Shown in pieces: positions 25,538 to 37,009 of a DNA stretch of 64,000 nt. The DNA comes from Bacillus sp. V5-8f. GTDB taxonomy: Bacteria > Bacillota > Bacilli > Bacillales > DSM-1321. Every line of letters begins with the position of its first letter. The first letter of the stretch is position 1. The position numbers and the translations under genes were made by a program. The stretch is taken from positions 1 through 64,000 of the forward strand of contig NZ_PGUW01000005.1 of assembly GCF_002863565.1 (NCBI RefSeq), given 5' to 3'. The notes beneath the pieces were generated by a model that did not search any database, was not told the DNA's origin, and worked only from the letters and a program-made list of their open reading frames with translations.

Positions 25538-26356
25538 TTATTTCACACTATATTCTGATAAAGCTTTACTACTCCAATCATCTAATTCAGCTATCTTCTT
25601 GGTTTGGTTAGATATGTCGTTCATAGTCCCTAGGAAATCGTCTAAAAAGTCTCTCGGAGTAGGGTAGGATTTAAAGTAGCTACTGTGTTTCTTAAACTTT
25701 CTAGTAATTAAAGTGATATGATGAATAATATAATCAACTTGTTTTTTAGTGCACCATATGATGCCCATGTTTTCTGTTACACAATTTTTCCTTGGGCAAA
25801 GGATTCCCTGCTCCATGTAGAAAGGATGGTCATGTTTCACCCAACAGAAGCACCATTTATTATTTTCATTATCAAATCCCACACATATATCCATGTCGAG
25901 GAATTCTATACTTTCAGAAGCCTTATTTTCTATGTAAATTAATTGAGCATAGTTCCCCTCAATTAATTCTCTGGCACTTTTCGTATTAAATTGTGAAGTT
26001 TCTAAAAGAAATGCAAACTTTCCTAACCAGTCTTTTTCCTCTATATAATTAGATATTCCTTCAAGTGGCTTATTATTTCTTGCATCTTTTATAACTTCGG
26101 TAAAGAACAAATTTTTACTGAACAAATTTAGATCTTTATGATCCTGGTCCAGAAGAATATATCTTTTTTCTATAAATGAGGTAGCAATCAGTAAATGTTT
26201 GTTTCCTTCATTCCAATCTAAATGAGCAACTAATTTACTATTGTATATTCTATCCTCAGATATTACATTTCTTAATTGTTTATCTATGTTAGTCATGTCA
26301 GCTTTAACTCCAGGATATATTTTTAAAATGATTATGGAATAAACAGATTTTTTCAC
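25538..26356 (-). CDS. Unknown protein, 272 aa
   Basis: Not recognised. The product is mixed alpha/beta with several aromatic-rich segments (KWCFCWVKHDHPFYMEQGI) and five cysteines clustered between residues about 158 and 206, including CFCW and CPRKNC, which could bind a metal. There is no signal peptide, membrane segment or known motif. The GTG start at 26356 has no clear ribosome site; an internal ATG (26296) has GGAG at a long spacing. It lies 77 bp after the SNF2 helicase gene on the same strand. Its A/T content is higher than that of the core genes, suggesting acquisition. Confidence 0.6.
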   Translation of the reverse strand: MKKSVYSIIILKIYPGVKADMTNIDKQLRNVISEDRIYNSKLVAHLDWNEGNKHLLIATSFIEKRYILLDQDHKDLNLFSKNLFFTEVIKDARNNKPLEGISNYIEEKDWLGKFAFLLETSQFNTKSARELIEGNYAQLIYIENKASESIEFLDMDICVGFDNENNKWCFCWVKHDHPFYMEQGILCPRKNCVTENMGIIWCTKKQVDYIIHHITLITRKFKKHSSYFKSYPTPRDFLDDFLGTMNDISNQTKKIAELDDWSSKALSEYSVK

Positions 26357-26433
26357 ACTGTTCCAGTTTGGTGAAATTCTAAGGTAAAAATCAATGCTTT
26401 AAAAACTTCATACTAAAATGATATCTTATCAAT

Positions 26434-29400
26434 CTAAATCATTAAAATCTCTCGAATATCCTCTTCTGTAATCATAGAAGCTGAACTTTTATCTTTTGAA
26501 CCCATAATCTCCTGAACCAATTTCCTTTTCTTTTCCTGTAAGGCATCCATTTTTTCTTCGATAGTGCCTCTTGTCACAAGCTTGATGACTTCTACAGTTT
26601 TTTTCTGTCCCATGCGATAAGCCCGGTCTGCTGCCTGCTGGTCTACGGCAGGATTCCACCATATGTCATACAAAATAACAGTATCAGCACCCGTTAGATT
26701 TAGGCCTGTCCCCCCCGCTTTTAACGAAATGAGAAATAAATCACGCTCTCCGGAATTAAACCGATCACATATTTCTACTCGCTGTTCTGATGGAGTCAAG
26801 CCGTCAAGGTAGAAATAGGAGTGCCCCCTTCCAACCAGCTCTTTTCCGATTAACTCAAGCATCTTAGTGAACTGGGAAAAAATTAACACTCTTCTGCCTG
26901 AAAGCTTTGATTCTTCAAGAATCTGCATCAGCTGCTCAAACTTTGCTGAGCTTCCTTTATAACCGTCCACAAACAGGGCTGGATGGCAGCAAATTTGACG
27001 CAGCCGGGTCAACCCCGCGAGTATTTTTATCCGGTTTTTCCTTAGGGTATCCTTTTCTAAATGCTTAAAAGTATCATGCCGGAGTTTAGCCAAATAAGCA
27101 GCGTACAGCTTCTTTTGATCTGGAAGCAGTTCCGTTGTCTCCAATAGCTCGACTTTTTCAGGAAGTTCTTCCAGAACATCTTCTTTCATCCTACGAAGCA
27201 AAAAGGGCCTAATTCTGCGGGCAATCGTTTTCCCGTTTAAATTGCTGTAATCCCTTAGTCCTTTAAGTAATTCAGGGAAAACAACATGAAAAATAGACCA
27301 CAGCTCTTCGAGAGAATTTTCTACCGGTGTGCCAGTTAGAGCAAATCGGTGATTAGCAGATAACTGTTTTACCGTTCTGGCGGTTTGGGTAAAAGGATTC
27401 TTAAATGCTTGGGCTTCATCAAAAAACACGGTATGGAAGGCTTGTTTTTCAAACCATTTAATATCCCTGCGTAAAAGTGGATAAGAGGTAATCACAACGT
27501 CTATATCCGCTAATTCCCCCTGAAGTTTCATTCTCTCACTTTTAGTTCCATCCATTACGACAACTTGGACATCCGGAGCAAATTTCGTAAACTCACTGAG
27601 CCAGTTATACGTCAAGGATGATGGACAGACAATAAGGACCGGGAGTTTTCCACCACGTATGTCTAAAAGCACGGATGTTATGTACGTGATGCTTTGGAGT
27701 GTTTTCCCCAGCCCCATGTCATCCGCAAGTATACCGCCAAATCCATAGTATGCAAGAGTTTTCATCCAGTAAAATCCTTCCCTTTGATAGTCACGCAAAA
27801 TAGAATTTAGACAATCGGGCACCATAAAATCCAGGCTCCCCGGATGTGCGAGTTGCTCCAAAAACGTTTGGAAGGATTTTTCTGAAATAAATGCCTTACT
27901 GCTTCCTATAAAATCCAGCATTTGCATCCCTTCAACGAGTGGGACACGGATGGATGTACCCTTTTGACTTTTTGCCGGAAGGGCATTCAGAAAGCGGTGA
28001 ACTTCTTCGAATTCCCGTGTCTCTAATGATAATAGTGATCCATCCCGCAAGCGATAATACTTGCGCTTTTCCTCAAGAGCTATAAGAATATGACGGATAT
28101 GTTTTTCATGAATGCCATCCATTTCAAATGTAAATTCCAGCCAATTGGTTCTTTCCTTTTTAAAGCCTACTTTTATCCTTGGGTGCGAGTTTCCCTTAAA
28201 CAGCCTGTTTCGCACTGCTGTCGTAGCGTATATGTGAACAAGCTTTTGAAGCTTAGGGACAATATGATTTAAAAACTCGTATTCTAATTCCTCATTCTGC
28301 AAAAAATAGCCCGCGTCTGTTTTGGTAAACGAACTATCCTCCATGAGCTTAAGAATAGCTCCCTCCTTTTCCACATCTCTTATAAGAACAGAGCCGGCCT
28401 TCGGTTCAAGATTCTCTACAGGGTTAATCACAATATGCTCATAATGAAATTCAAGACCAGCAAGGAGCCGGTTATTCACGCGGTCTAGATATAACTTCGC
28501 GTCTAAAGGGGTTTTTCCAAATATTCCTGATATAACTCCCGATATAGTAACAGTGCCTACCTTTTTTAAACCTGGGACCACTTTTTCCAAAAACAGTCCT
28601 AACTGATCCTGGTGAATAGAAATTTGATTTGCACCTGAATCCTCCAGCATCTGCTGTAGATTTAAAAGACGGCTACAATCCTCACCACTCAACTGCACTA
28701 TTTTCCCATCAAACATAACCGCACTATATGTATTCAGAACCTTCAGCCGATCCAAACCATTCACCAACAATTTCCACCCCTGACCCACCGACTCCGCAAG
28801 CTCGAATGTCAATGGAAGGAGCTCTTCTGTCAGCTGTAATCGCTTGTATACGACGCCTTCAACTATAAGCTTTACGATCGGCGCCTTACAAAGCATGGGT
28901 CTGACTCTCTCCCATGAAGATGGAGGGATGAGTAAACTTGTTTCTCTGTTTTCATAGTCATATTGTGACGGCAGATTCTCAATAAAGGTTTTTTCATCAT
29001 AAATGACTCGAATTAGCTCCTGAATTAATGCATGGTTCAATTCATGAAAACAATGTAGCTGCGGGTCAAATGTAAAGGAACTAGATAGTGTATGAGAGCC
29101 GCCTTTATGAACCTGCTCCAAAAAATGCCGAATATTTTGAACTAGTAGCTGCCCGATTTTGATTTCTATACCCATAAGCTGTAATCCACTACCTACTAAC
29201 ACAGGCTTACACAAGAATTCGACTTCACAAACCTGCCTTGATTCAAAATGGAGTTGATGATCACTTGAGCGTCTAATTTGCTCGCTAAATAAACTGAACA
29301 AGTTTTCTGTCAGCGGGGAGTTTAGCGAATGTGAGATAGGCTCAGATTCAGCGATAGAGGTGTTTCCTGAACGGTTATGTTCAGTATACGCCAGAAGTAC

Positions 29401-29652
29401 AGCTGCTACATGCTGGCATTCCTGCTGAAATGATACAAGGGAAGGACAACTGCATAATGCCTGAATATTTCCACTTGACTCAATATTTATGTCTACATGG
29501 AAATCTTCGATACCTGTAACGGTTGCGGAACATCCAATTGACGAAAATTTTTTAAATACGACTTTATCGGCACGATAAAAAGCCTCACCTCTTTTGAAGG
29601 AGACAGCACCGCACATTTCCATGATCTTTTTCCGATCCAATTTTAGTTTCAA
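26434..29652 (-). CDS. SWIM zinc-finger SNF2-family DEAD-like helicase
   Basis: About 1072 aa, similar in layout to B. subtilis YwqA. N-terminal SWIM-type zinc finger (CSCPSL, then CQHVAAVL), a long SNF2-associated bacterial region, then the SNF2 ATPase: Walker A DDMGLGKTLQS, motif II FFDEAQAFKN, ALTGTPVENSL, and the helicase C domain LIFSQFTKML, SLKAGGTGLNLTGADTVI and QAADRAYRMGQKK. Such proteins are ATP-dependent DNA translocases; the cellular role is not established. Start set at the TTG at 29652, eight bases after AAAGGAG; the longer frame to 29709 lacks a ribosome site. Confidence 0.9.
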   Translation of the reverse strand: MKLKLDRKKIMEMCGAVSFKRGEAFYRADKVVFKKFSSIGCSATVTGIEDFHVDINIESSGNIQALCSCPSLVSFQQECQHVAAVLLAYTEHNRSGNTSIAESEPISHSLNSPLTENLFSLFSEQIRRSSDHQLHFESRQVCEVEFLCKPVLVGSGLQLMGIEIKIGQLLVQNIRHFLEQVHKGGSHTLSSSFTFDPQLHCFHELNHALIQELIRVIYDEKTFIENLPSQYDYENRETSLLIPPSSWERVRPMLCKAPIVKLIVEGVVYKRLQLTEELLPLTFELAESVGQGWKLLVNGLDRLKVLNTYSAVMFDGKIVQLSGEDCSRLLNLQQMLEDSGANQISIHQDQLGLFLEKVVPGLKKVGTVTISGVISGIFGKTPLDAKLYLDRVNNRLLAGLEFHYEHIVINPVENLEPKAGSVLIRDVEKEGAILKLMEDSSFTKTDAGYFLQNEELEYEFLNHIVPKLQKLVHIYATTAVRNRLFKGNSHPRIKVGFKKERTNWLEFTFEMDGIHEKHIRHILIALEEKRKYYRLRDGSLLSLETREFEEVHRFLNALPAKSQKGTSIRVPLVEGMQMLDFIGSSKAFISEKSFQTFLEQLAHPGSLDFMVPDCLNSILRDYQREGFYWMKTLAYYGFGGILADDMGLGKTLQSITYITSVLLDIRGGKLPVLIVCPSSLTYNWLSEFTKFAPDVQVVVMDGTKSERMKLQGELADIDVVITSYPLLRRDIKWFEKQAFHTVFFDEAQAFKNPFTQTARTVKQLSANHRFALTGTPVENSLEELWSIFHVVFPELLKGLRDYSNLNGKTIARRIRPFLLRRMKEDVLEELPEKVELLETTELLPDQKKLYAAYLAKLRHDTFKHLEKDTLRKNRIKILAGLTRLRQICCHPALFVDGYKGSSAKFEQLMQILEESKLSGRRVLIFSQFTKMLELIGKELVGRGHSYFYLDGLTPSEQRVEICDRFNSGERDLFLISLKAGGTGLNLTGADTVILYDIWWNPAVDQQAADRAYRMGQKKTVEVIKLVTRGTIEEKMDALQEKKRKLVQEIMGSKDKSSASMITEEDIREILMI

Positions 29653-29904
29653 AACTTTACTCCTTTCAAAAGCACGAGAAAGAAAACCGTTCACAAAAAA
29701 CTGTTTCATTGCACTGTTTTGGTAACTAAAAATATTTTATTATAAAGTGGTTCGTGCATAAATATAGCAAAACCAGACAATCATTCAATACATTGAAAAG
29801 GCATTCTGGGGTAGCATTTGTGGTCGCTTTGGTTACCGCCACGTAAGTATCGAATGAAAAAGCATGCGCTAATGCCACATTCATTCCCATTATTCCTTTT
29901 TCTT

Positions 29905-31614
29905 TTACCGTTCATCCCTATGTTGACTATTTTGCGAGATTGGAAGGACAATGTTAAAACTCGTACCCTTATTCTCGTCACTTTTTACCTTAATCTCTCC
30001 GCCCATGGCTTTAACAATGCTATAGACGACCATGGTGCCAAGTCCTGTGCCTTTGTCTTTTGTTGTGTAAAAAGGCGTTCCCAGCCTCTCCAGCTGCTCC
30101 TCACTCATCCCTGTTCCACTGTCAGTGATACTTAGACATGCATTGGAGCCCGCTTTCTTTAAAGAGACACTGAGTTGTCCCCCTTCAGGCATCGCTTCAA
30201 TTCCATTCTTAATTACATTAATCAAGCACTGATGAAGCTTTTCGGCCTCTCCGGATATATACAAACTTTCCTCCCCGGACACTTCAATATATACGTTATT
30301 CATATTTGCATACGGAATTACAACCGTTAAGACATGATCCAATTCTTCAGCCAAATCCAATAACGTTACATTCTCGAGCGACGGCTTCGCGAAGGTTAAA
30401 TAATCGGTAATAATATGTTCGGCACGCTCCAGTTCATCCAACGAAATTTTGAGATACAACAACTTATCTTCCTCAGTATGATCACGCTCCTTTAACAGCT
30501 GGAGAAACCCTTTGATTACAGTCAGAGGGTTGCGCACTTCATGGGAGATGCTCGCTGCTATTTCACTTACTGTCTTCAATTTTTCCAGCTTCCTCATTTC
30601 TTTTGCCAATTTGCTGAAATTATTCGTAAAACGGATGCTGATAAATACGGAAATGACGATCGCGATAATAACGACAAGAGATCCTGTGATCAAAATATTC
30701 CGGCTACTTTGATCCGCAGATGCCGCCAAATCTTTTTTTCCAATGACAGTTATGTATTTCCAGTTACGATTTTCCGAAGTAATAACATGTAAAATGGATT
30801 CTTGGCCGTCTACTTTTGCCTCAAAGGTGCCTCCCTGCCTGATCGCTTCCAACTTGGGAATTTTTAATTCAGAGATTGATTCAAAATTCAATTCAGGCTT
30901 TTTAGGATGTGCAAGAATTGTACCATTGCTTTGCGTTAGAATGACATACCCGCTTCCGCCTATTTTTACATCATGAATCAGGCTCGTCAGCCCGTCCAGA
31001 CTGACATCCAGCCCTATGACCCCGATTCTTTTGCCATTTCGTTGAATCGTCACGACATTGCTGACTATTTTATGGGTGATTCCCGATGAAACATAAGCAC
31101 CTGTCATCAATACTTCGCCTGGGTCCTCAAGGGCCCTTACATACCAGGGCCGTTTTCTAGGATCATATCCAGGCAACGTGGGTCCTTCAGGGTACTGGAT
31201 ATATCGGCCTTCCTCAGTGCCCATATACACATACATTGCATCCGGATGGTTTTTTCCAAAGTGGGAAAATACCTCATAGATTTCCTTTTCCACTGCCCCA
31301 TTTTTGCTTGGGGTCATCTGGAGGAATCCACCATTCCTTTTAATATCTTTATATGTAGTTATGCTGCTGTCCGCTTTCAGCACTCGCGGGTCCGTCGCCA
31401 GCGTATTCAAATCTTCCTCTATTCCCGTAAAGTACAGCGAGATCGCATTATCCACTTTTTCGATTTCCCTCAGACTGGAATTCAGATACTCCTGTTCAGT
31501 CGTTTCCCGGACCTTTCCGTTCGCAAAAAGCGTAATAATGGAAAGAGGAATTAATAAAAGAAGGAGTGAATTCAATATCAGCTTCCTCTTTGCTGAAAAC
31601 CATTTAACTTCCAT
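29905..31614 (-). CDS. Membrane sensor histidine kinase, sporulation-kinase-like
   Basis: The 569-aa protein has an N-terminal membrane helix (LILNSLLLLLIPLSIITLF), an extracytoplasmic double Cache sensor (VYMGTEEGRYIQYPEGP, DPRKRPWYVRAL, IGVIGLDVSLDGLTSLI), a second helix (ILITGSLVVIIAIVISVFI), then HisKA with SHEVRNPLTVIKGF, N box LINVIKNGIEAM and G boxes DSGTGM and GTGLGTMVV. The output half resembles the KinB/KinE-type kinases that feed the phosphorelay. There is no response-regulator gene next to it, as expected for an orphan kinase. AAGGAG precedes the ATG. The ligand is unknown. Confidence 0.9.
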   Translation of the reverse strand: MEVKWFSAKRKLILNSLLLLLIPLSIITLFANGKVRETTEQEYLNSSLREIEKVDNAISLYFTGIEEDLNTLATDPRVLKADSSITTYKDIKRNGGFLQMTPSKNGAVEKEIYEVFSHFGKNHPDAMYVYMGTEEGRYIQYPEGPTLPGYDPRKRPWYVRALEDPGEVLMTGAYVSSGITHKIVSNVVTIQRNGKRIGVIGLDVSLDGLTSLIHDVKIGGSGYVILTQSNGTILAHPKKPELNFESISELKIPKLEAIRQGGTFEAKVDGQESILHVITSENRNWKYITVIGKKDLAASADQSSRNILITGSLVVIIAIVISVFISIRFTNNFSKLAKEMRKLEKLKTVSEIAASISHEVRNPLTVIKGFLQLLKERDHTEEDKLLYLKISLDELERAEHIITDYLTFAKPSLENVTLLDLAEELDHVLTVVIPYANMNNVYIEVSGEESLYISGEAEKLHQCLINVIKNGIEAMPEGGQLSVSLKKAGSNACLSITDSGTGMSEEQLERLGTPFYTTKDKGTGLGTMVVYSIVKAMGGEIKVKSDENKGTSFNIVLPISQNSQHRDER

Positions 31615-32119
31615 GACAAACTCCTTTTATCACAAACTGAATGCTTTATTGTGATGCCAATATTCAGGTATATTCTCTTATATTAATACTTTGGCTGATT
31701 AAAAACCTCCATTTATTCAAAATGTTTTAGAAACCCCTACATTTAATTCCTGTTCCAATATTTTGGAAATAGTTCAATTCTTCACAAAAGGCAGCAAGTT
31801 ATTTAGGTGGTTTCTGCACAACAAATTCACTTTCCACTCCCCCTTTCAAAAAACAAATGACCCACCTTGGTCCGCATTCCTAAGAGGAATAGTGGGGTTT
31901 GTTTCAAATAATATACCGTAAATAGGTAGATATGTTAAGGTTTCCACTTCAATGTGTCACCAACCCGCACCAAGTACAATAACTTATTTAACTCAAATAA
32001 TAAATTTCTGGAAAAATATGATAAATCATTCGAGCTATGTACTAGTAATTGCATATGAAAAGACACTTAGCAGGGAACATCTTTCTAGTAACATTAAATA
32101 TGGTCAATTTATACTTAAA
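31615..32119. other. Kinase-mutL gap with a long imperfect hairpin
   Basis: No supported gene. A large hairpin spans 31851-31904: AAACAAA pairs with TTTGTTT, CCCAC with GTGGG, and an inner ATTCCT with AGGAAT around AAG. It lies about 240 bp upstream of the kinase start. The 62-codon plus-strand ORF at 31952 runs into the mutL terminator, lacks a ribosome site and is not accepted. Confidence 0.45.
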
Positions 32120-32161
32120 AACAGCCTAAAAACACTGTAGTATCAATGTTTTTAGGCTGTT
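32115..32161 (-). terminator. mutL terminator
   Basis: AACAGCCTAAAAACA (32120-32134) pairs perfectly with its complement at 32147-32161, a 15-bp stem with a 12-base loop. On the minus strand a TTTTT tail follows. It begins four bases after the mutL stop. Confidence 0.9.
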
Positions 32162-32164
32162 ATT

Positions 32165-34108
32165 TTACATCACCCGCTTGAACATCTTCTCCATTTCATA
32201 AGTTGAATAGGAGATGATGATTGGCCTGCCGTGTGGACAGGTGAAAGGATCCGTTGTCTGGCGCAGTTTATCTAACAGTGCTTGAATTTCATCGTTACGC
32301 AAATGTCGGTTCGCTTTGATGGATGCCTTGCAGCTCATAAGGATTGCTGCCTCTTCCCTTAACCTTTTGATATCCACTTTTTTCATCGAGAGTAGCTGCT
32401 CAATCATTTCTTCAATGATTTGCTGTTCGATTCCTGGAGGAAACCACTGCGGATGGGACCGTACGATATACGAATTGTACCCAAACTCCTCAAGGAAAAC
32501 ACCCACTCTGGCAAGTTCGTCGTTATATTCATTAATCCGGATGCATTCATCTGTCGAATATTCAAGTGTGATCGGTACAAGCATTTCCTGTACCTCTTCA
32601 GCCACCTGTCCCACCTTTTCAGAGTAGAATTCATATTTAATCCGTTCTTGGGCGGCATGCTGATCAATGATATACAGCCCATTTTCATTTTGGGCAAAGA
32701 TATATGTGCCGTGCATTTGGCCGATTGGATACATAGATGGCACCCTGGAAGCTTTCGGTTCTTTCGGCCTTTCTTCCAAGGTATCGAACGGACTGAAGTC
32801 AAAACCGGACCCTGTTTCAGGTTCCGCTTCAGGATAAGGATGGATCTTGTTCGTTGCCCTAGTTTCAGGCTCATACATTGAGGGTTCCTGTTTAAACTCC
32901 TTTGGAGGCATAGTTTGTTTAAATTCGGGCTCACGAACAACAGTTTTAGAGAAGTATGGAGTTTCTTTTTCTGTATATTCACTTCCCGGTTCCGTGCTGT
33001 CTGATAAATGGTGCAGTTCAAATGAAGGCTGGTCTGATTCAGATATATGATCCAGCTCAAATGAAGGCTGCTCGGTCTTGACTTGGTCTTTTTTTATTGT
33101 CCCGGCTCCACTTGGAATTAGCTCCATTTTTCTGAATGCTGTTTTGATGGCCCCGGAAACAAGCTGGGTTAGCTCCGTCTCCTTACTTAAACGCACCTCC
33201 ATCTTGGAAGGATGGACATTTACATCAACCAAAATGGGATCCATCTCAACGGAAAGCAACGCAATGGGATACCGACCGATTGGCAACAGAGTATGATACC
33301 CTTCCAGAATGGAATTGGCCAGCGGATAGTTTTTTATAAAGCGGCCGTTAATCATGGTTGAAATATAGTTCCTGGAAGCTCTTGTGATCTCAGGTAGTGC
33401 GAGATAGCCTTTCACCGTAAAATCGAGTGACTTAGCATCAACAGGAATCATTTTCTTTGCAATATTGAGTCCATAGATGGCGGCCAGTACTTGGCGGACA
33501 TCTCCGCTTCCATTTGTATGCACCAGTTTTCTCCCATTGTGGGAAAGACGAAACGAAACTTCAGGATGGGCAAGTGCCATCCTGTTCACAACATCCGTGA
33601 TATTCCCAAGCTCCGTATGGATCGTTTTCATATATTTCAGCCGGGCCGGTGTATTATAAAATAAATCTGAAACAGTAATATCTGTGCCTTTTCGGCTGGA
33701 AGATGCTTGAAGCTCCTTTACTACTCCGCCTTCCAGCGTAATGCGGGTACCGGCGCCCTCACCTGTACTGCTATTTAATTCAAACCGGGAAACGGAAGCA
33801 ATACTGGGCAGGGCCTCACCACGAAAGCCGAGGGTGCGAATCCTGAACAAATCGTTCTCATCTTTAATCTTGCTTGTAGCGTGGCGCTTGAATGCAGTTT
33901 CCACATCATCTGGCAAGATCCCATCCCCGTTATCTATAATTCTGATCTGAGCAAGCCCAGCTTCTTCTAACTCTATTTCCACAATGGAACTGCCTGCGTC
34001 GATGGCATTTTCAACGAGTTCTTTTACAACCGAAGCGGGACGCTCTACCACTTCTCCCGCAGCTATTTTATTGGACAATGCCTCATCTAGCTGAACAATT
34101 TTTCCCAT
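32165..34108 (-). CDS. mutL: DNA mismatch repair protein MutL
   Basis: GHKL ATPase and nicking endonuclease of mismatch repair. The 647-aa protein has the ATP-binding motifs [30 protein letters not shown] and KGTDITV in the first 150 residues, a variable Pro/Glu-rich linker (about 345-450), and the C-terminal endonuclease motif [13 protein letters not shown] with the companion [12 protein letters not shown] and CPHGRPI zinc-site segments. So it is a nicking-type MutL as in other Bacillus. It follows mutS by 16 bp and is ended by a strong terminator. Confidence 0.98.
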   Translation of the reverse strand: MGKIVQLDEALSNKIAAGEVVERPASVVKELVENAIDAGSSIVEIELEEAGLAQIRIIDNGDGILPDDVETAFKRHATSKIKDENDLFRIRTLGFRGEALPSIASVSRFELNSSTGEGAGTRITLEGGVVKELQASSSRKGTDITVSDLFYNTPARLKYMKTIHTELGNITDVVNRMALAHPEVSFRLSHNGRKLVHTNGSGDVRQVLAAIYGLNIAKKMIPVDAKSLDFTVKGYLALPEITRASRNYISTMINGRFIKNYPLANSILEGYHTLLPIGRYPIALLSVEMDPILVDVNVHPSKMEVRLSKETELTQLVSGAIKTAFRKMELIPSGAGTIKKDQVKTEQPSFELDHISESDQPSFELHHLSDSTEPGSEYTEKETPYFSKTVVREPEFKQTMPPKEFKQEPSMYEPETRATNKIHPYPEAEPETGSGFDFSPFDTLEERPKEPKASRVPSMYPIGQMHGTYIFAQNENGLYIIDQHAAQERIKYEFYSEKVGQVAEEVQEMLVPITLEYSTDECIRINEYNDELARVGVFLEEFGYNSYIVRSHPQWFPPGIEQQIIEEMIEQLLSMKKVDIKRLREEAAILMSCKASIKANRHLRNDEIQALLDKLRQTTDPFTCPHGRPIIISYSTYEMEKMFKRVM

Positions 34109-34124
34109 TGTATTTCCCTCGCTT

Positions 34125-36782
34125 TTACTTCAATTTCTTTTGCAGCTTATATAATACATTCAGTGCATCGAGTGGTGTCATTTCAAGAATTTCCAATGTT
34201 TTTAGCTCATCAAGGACCTTCTTTTCTTTTTGTGATGGCACTTTTTTCACTGGGACAGTCACATCGGTAAATAAGGAAAGCTGGGCCTCTTCTACCGAAG
34301 CAGCCGTCTCTGTTGCCTGAACAGATGGTTTGGCAATTTTTCCAACCTGTTCCTTTCCCGTTTGCCCATTCGATACTATCTTCTGATCGAAGCTATCGTT
34401 TTGTTCAAGCTGAAATAAAATTTCATTTGCCCTGTTTATCAATGATTCCGGTAACTCCGCAAGCTGGGCAACATGGATTCCATAGCTTTTATCCGCTGCA
34501 CCTTCTTTGATTTTATGAAGAAACACAACATTCCCGTTATGCTCCACGGCACTTACATGGATATTCCTAAGGCGTAGAAGCTCGTCCGCTAACACCGTTA
34601 ATTCATGGTAATGGGTAGAAAAAAGGGTTTTGGCGCCGATTTTTTCATGGATATATTCAATGATTGCCTGAGCGAGCGCCATGCCATCATAGGTTGATGT
34701 CCCCCGCCCAATTTCATCAAATAATATTAAGCTGTCTTCGGTGGCGTTGACAATTGCATTTTTTGCCTCAAGCATCTCGACCATAAATGTACTTTGGCCG
34801 GAAATTAAATCATCCGCAGCCCCTATTCGTGTAAACACTTTATCGAATATTGGCAGCACTGCTTCAGCTGCCGAGACGAAACAGCCTATTTGGGCAAGGA
34901 TCGCGGTAAGTGCAATCTGGCGCATATAGGTGCTTTTCCCTGACATATTCGGGCCGGTAATTAGGAGGATTTCTCTGTCAGCGTCCATATAACAGTCATT
35001 CGGAACATATTCTTGTGTTTGAAGCACCTTTTCCACGACAGGGTGGCGGCCATCCTTCAAGACGATTTTCCGTTCATTGGAAAACATTGGTTTCACATAA
35101 TGCCTTTCCTCACTGACAGTTGCAAAACACTGAAGCACATCAAGCTCGCTTATTGTTTTTGCAAGAGCTTGAAGCCTCGGTATAAACGATTTCACCTGTT
35201 CCCGGATCTCAAGGAACAAATCATATTCAAGGCCAATGCTTTTTTCCTCAGCCTGAAGAATTAAAGATTCCTTTTCCTTCAATTCTGGAGTGATGAATCG
35301 TTCAGCGTTTGTCAATGTCTGTTTCCGCTCATATCGGCCCTCTTCAAGAAGATGAATATTTGCCCTTGTTACTTCAATATAATAACCAAACACACGGTTA
35401 TAGCCTATTTTGAGCGATTTAATTCCCGTTTTCTCCCGCTCTTGCCGTTCAAGCTGTGCAATCCAAGTTTTTCCGTTCCTGCTTGCATCCCGATACCTAT
35501 CCAATTCAGCATGGAAGCCGTCCTGGATGATGTTTCCTTCTTTAATAGAAAGAGGCGGATTATCCACTAGTGACATTTCCAATAAATCGGTTACTTCCTC
35601 GCAAGGATCGAGTTTATTTGTTAGAAAAGAAATCTCATCATTTCCCATTGAAGCCGTAATTTCCTGAATGGCGGGGATTTGCTGAAGTGACTTTTTCAAC
35701 TGGATCAAATCCCTGGCATTTACATTCCCAAACGCGACCCGGCCTGCTAGCCTTTCTAAATCGTATACTTCTTTTAACCGTTCCCGAAGATCCTGGCGTT
35801 CAAAATAGTGGTTTTTTAAGATTTCTACAAGAGATTGTCTCTTTTCAATCTCTTTCCTGTTGATCAAGGGCCTTTCAATCCATTGCTTTAACAGTCTTCC
35901 GCCCATAGCCGTTTTCGTTTCATCGAGCAGCCATAGCAGCGATCCCTTTCTGCCTTTGGAGCGTATGGTTTCTGTCAGCTCCAAATTTCGCTTCGAAAAA
36001 TAATCAATTTTCATATAGGAGTTTGTCTCATATGGCAAAACAGGTTGTAAGTGGTCAAGGCTGCGTTTTTGTGTCCTGTATAGATAGTTTAGCAATCTTG
36101 AAACTGCAATCTGCGGCTTTCCTTCAGGTAAAAATTTAAACAAGGATTCAAAATTCCCGTTGTCATCGGTAGCTTCTTCATAGGAGAGGGCAGTGACTCC
36201 TCTTTCCTTCATTTTATGCTGCCATTGGGGCTCAAACCCGCTGCTTATTACTACCTCTTTTGCTCCTAAAATAGAAAGCTCGTTAAGAATATTTTCGAAG
36301 CTGCCTTCAACGATGGTAACCTTGGTTTCTCCAGTTGATAAATCATTGTAGGCAAACCCGTAAGTTCCATCCGCAAAATCAGTCACCGATGCAATGAAGT
36401 TGTTTTCTTTCTCGTCCAGGCCCTTCCCGTCCATTTTTGTACCCGGAGTAATTAGCTGGACCACTTCTCGCCTGACGACTCCCTTTGCTTGCTTTGGGTC
36501 CTCCGTTTGTTCACAAATAGCCACTTTGAAGCCTTTTTCTATCAAAATATCTATATAATTGGGGGCCGAATGATAGGGCACGCCGCACATTGGGATCCGT
36601 TCTTCACTGCCGCCCTCCCTACTTGTCAAAGTAATTTCAAGCTCTTGGGAGGCCTTTAGCGCGTCCTCAAAAAACATTTCATAAAAGTCGCCTAAACGGA
36701 AAAATAAAAAGGCATCCTGGTACTCTGCCTTGATTTTTAAATATTGTTGGATCATCGGAGTATAACCGGACATAGCTTTCAA
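34125..36782 (-). CDS. mutS: DNA mismatch recognition protein MutS
   Basis: Recognises base mismatches and recruits MutL. The 885-aa product has the mismatch-binding Phe-X-Glu motif in [15 protein letters not shown], the clamp and lever domains, and the ABC-type ATPase with Walker [23 protein letters not shown] and STHYHEL. The C-terminal tail (about 810-885) carries the beta-clamp and dimer region. The first gene of the mutSL operon. Confidence 0.98.
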   Translation of the reverse strand: MKAMSGYTPMIQQYLKIKAEYQDAFLFFRLGDFYEMFFEDALKASQELEITLTSREGGSEERIPMCGVPYHSAPNYIDILIEKGFKVAICEQTEDPKQAKGVVRREVVQLITPGTKMDGKGLDEKENNFIASVTDFADGTYGFAYNDLSTGETKVTIVEGSFENILNELSILGAKEVVISSGFEPQWQHKMKERGVTALSYEEATDDNGNFESLFKFLPEGKPQIAVSRLLNYLYRTQKRSLDHLQPVLPYETNSYMKIDYFSKRNLELTETIRSKGRKGSLLWLLDETKTAMGGRLLKQWIERPLINRKEIEKRQSLVEILKNHYFERQDLRERLKEVYDLERLAGRVAFGNVNARDLIQLKKSLQQIPAIQEITASMGNDEISFLTNKLDPCEEVTDLLEMSLVDNPPLSIKEGNIIQDGFHAELDRYRDASRNGKTWIAQLERQEREKTGIKSLKIGYNRVFGYYIEVTRANIHLLEEGRYERKQTLTNAERFITPELKEKESLILQAEEKSIGLEYDLFLEIREQVKSFIPRLQALAKTISELDVLQCFATVSEERHYVKPMFSNERKIVLKDGRHPVVEKVLQTQEYVPNDCYMDADREILLITGPNMSGKSTYMRQIALTAILAQIGCFVSAAEAVLPIFDKVFTRIGAADDLISGQSTFMVEMLEAKNAIVNATEDSLILFDEIGRGTSTYDGMALAQAIIEYIHEKIGAKTLFSTHYHELTVLADELLRLRNIHVSAVEHNGNVVFLHKIKEGAADKSYGIHVAQLAELPESLINRANEILFQLEQNDSFDQKIVSNGQTGKEQVGKIAKPSVQATETAASVEEAQLSLFTDVTVPVKKVPSQKEKKVLDELKTLEILEMTPLDALNVLYKLQKKLK

Positions 36783-36892
36783 AACCTTTCTGACAAGTAT
36801 TGCTCTATGTAATCGTGTACTATATTATATCATAAGTAATTATGTTATTTATAAATCCGGTCCAATGTTAAGGTCCTTGTATATATTGGATA

Positions 36893-36924
36893 AAAATAAA
36901 ACCGGATGAAGGTGACTCATCCGG
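36893..36924 (-). terminator. Terminator facing cotE
   Basis: On the minus strand CCGGATGA pairs with TCATCCGG around a 7-base loop and is followed by TTTTATTTTT. It ends the cotE transcript 86 bp after its stop codon. Confidence 0.8.
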
Positions 36925-37009
36925 GGATTACTTAACGTTATTATTCCACAAGCGGGAGTGCCTCAGAACAGTAGAAGCCACAGTTCCATTTATTGTTCTG
37001 CTGACTTTA

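Noticed and set aside
31952-32140. 62-codon plus-strand ORF upstream of the mutL end
   Set aside because: No ribosome site, and its 3' end runs through the mutL terminator hairpin.
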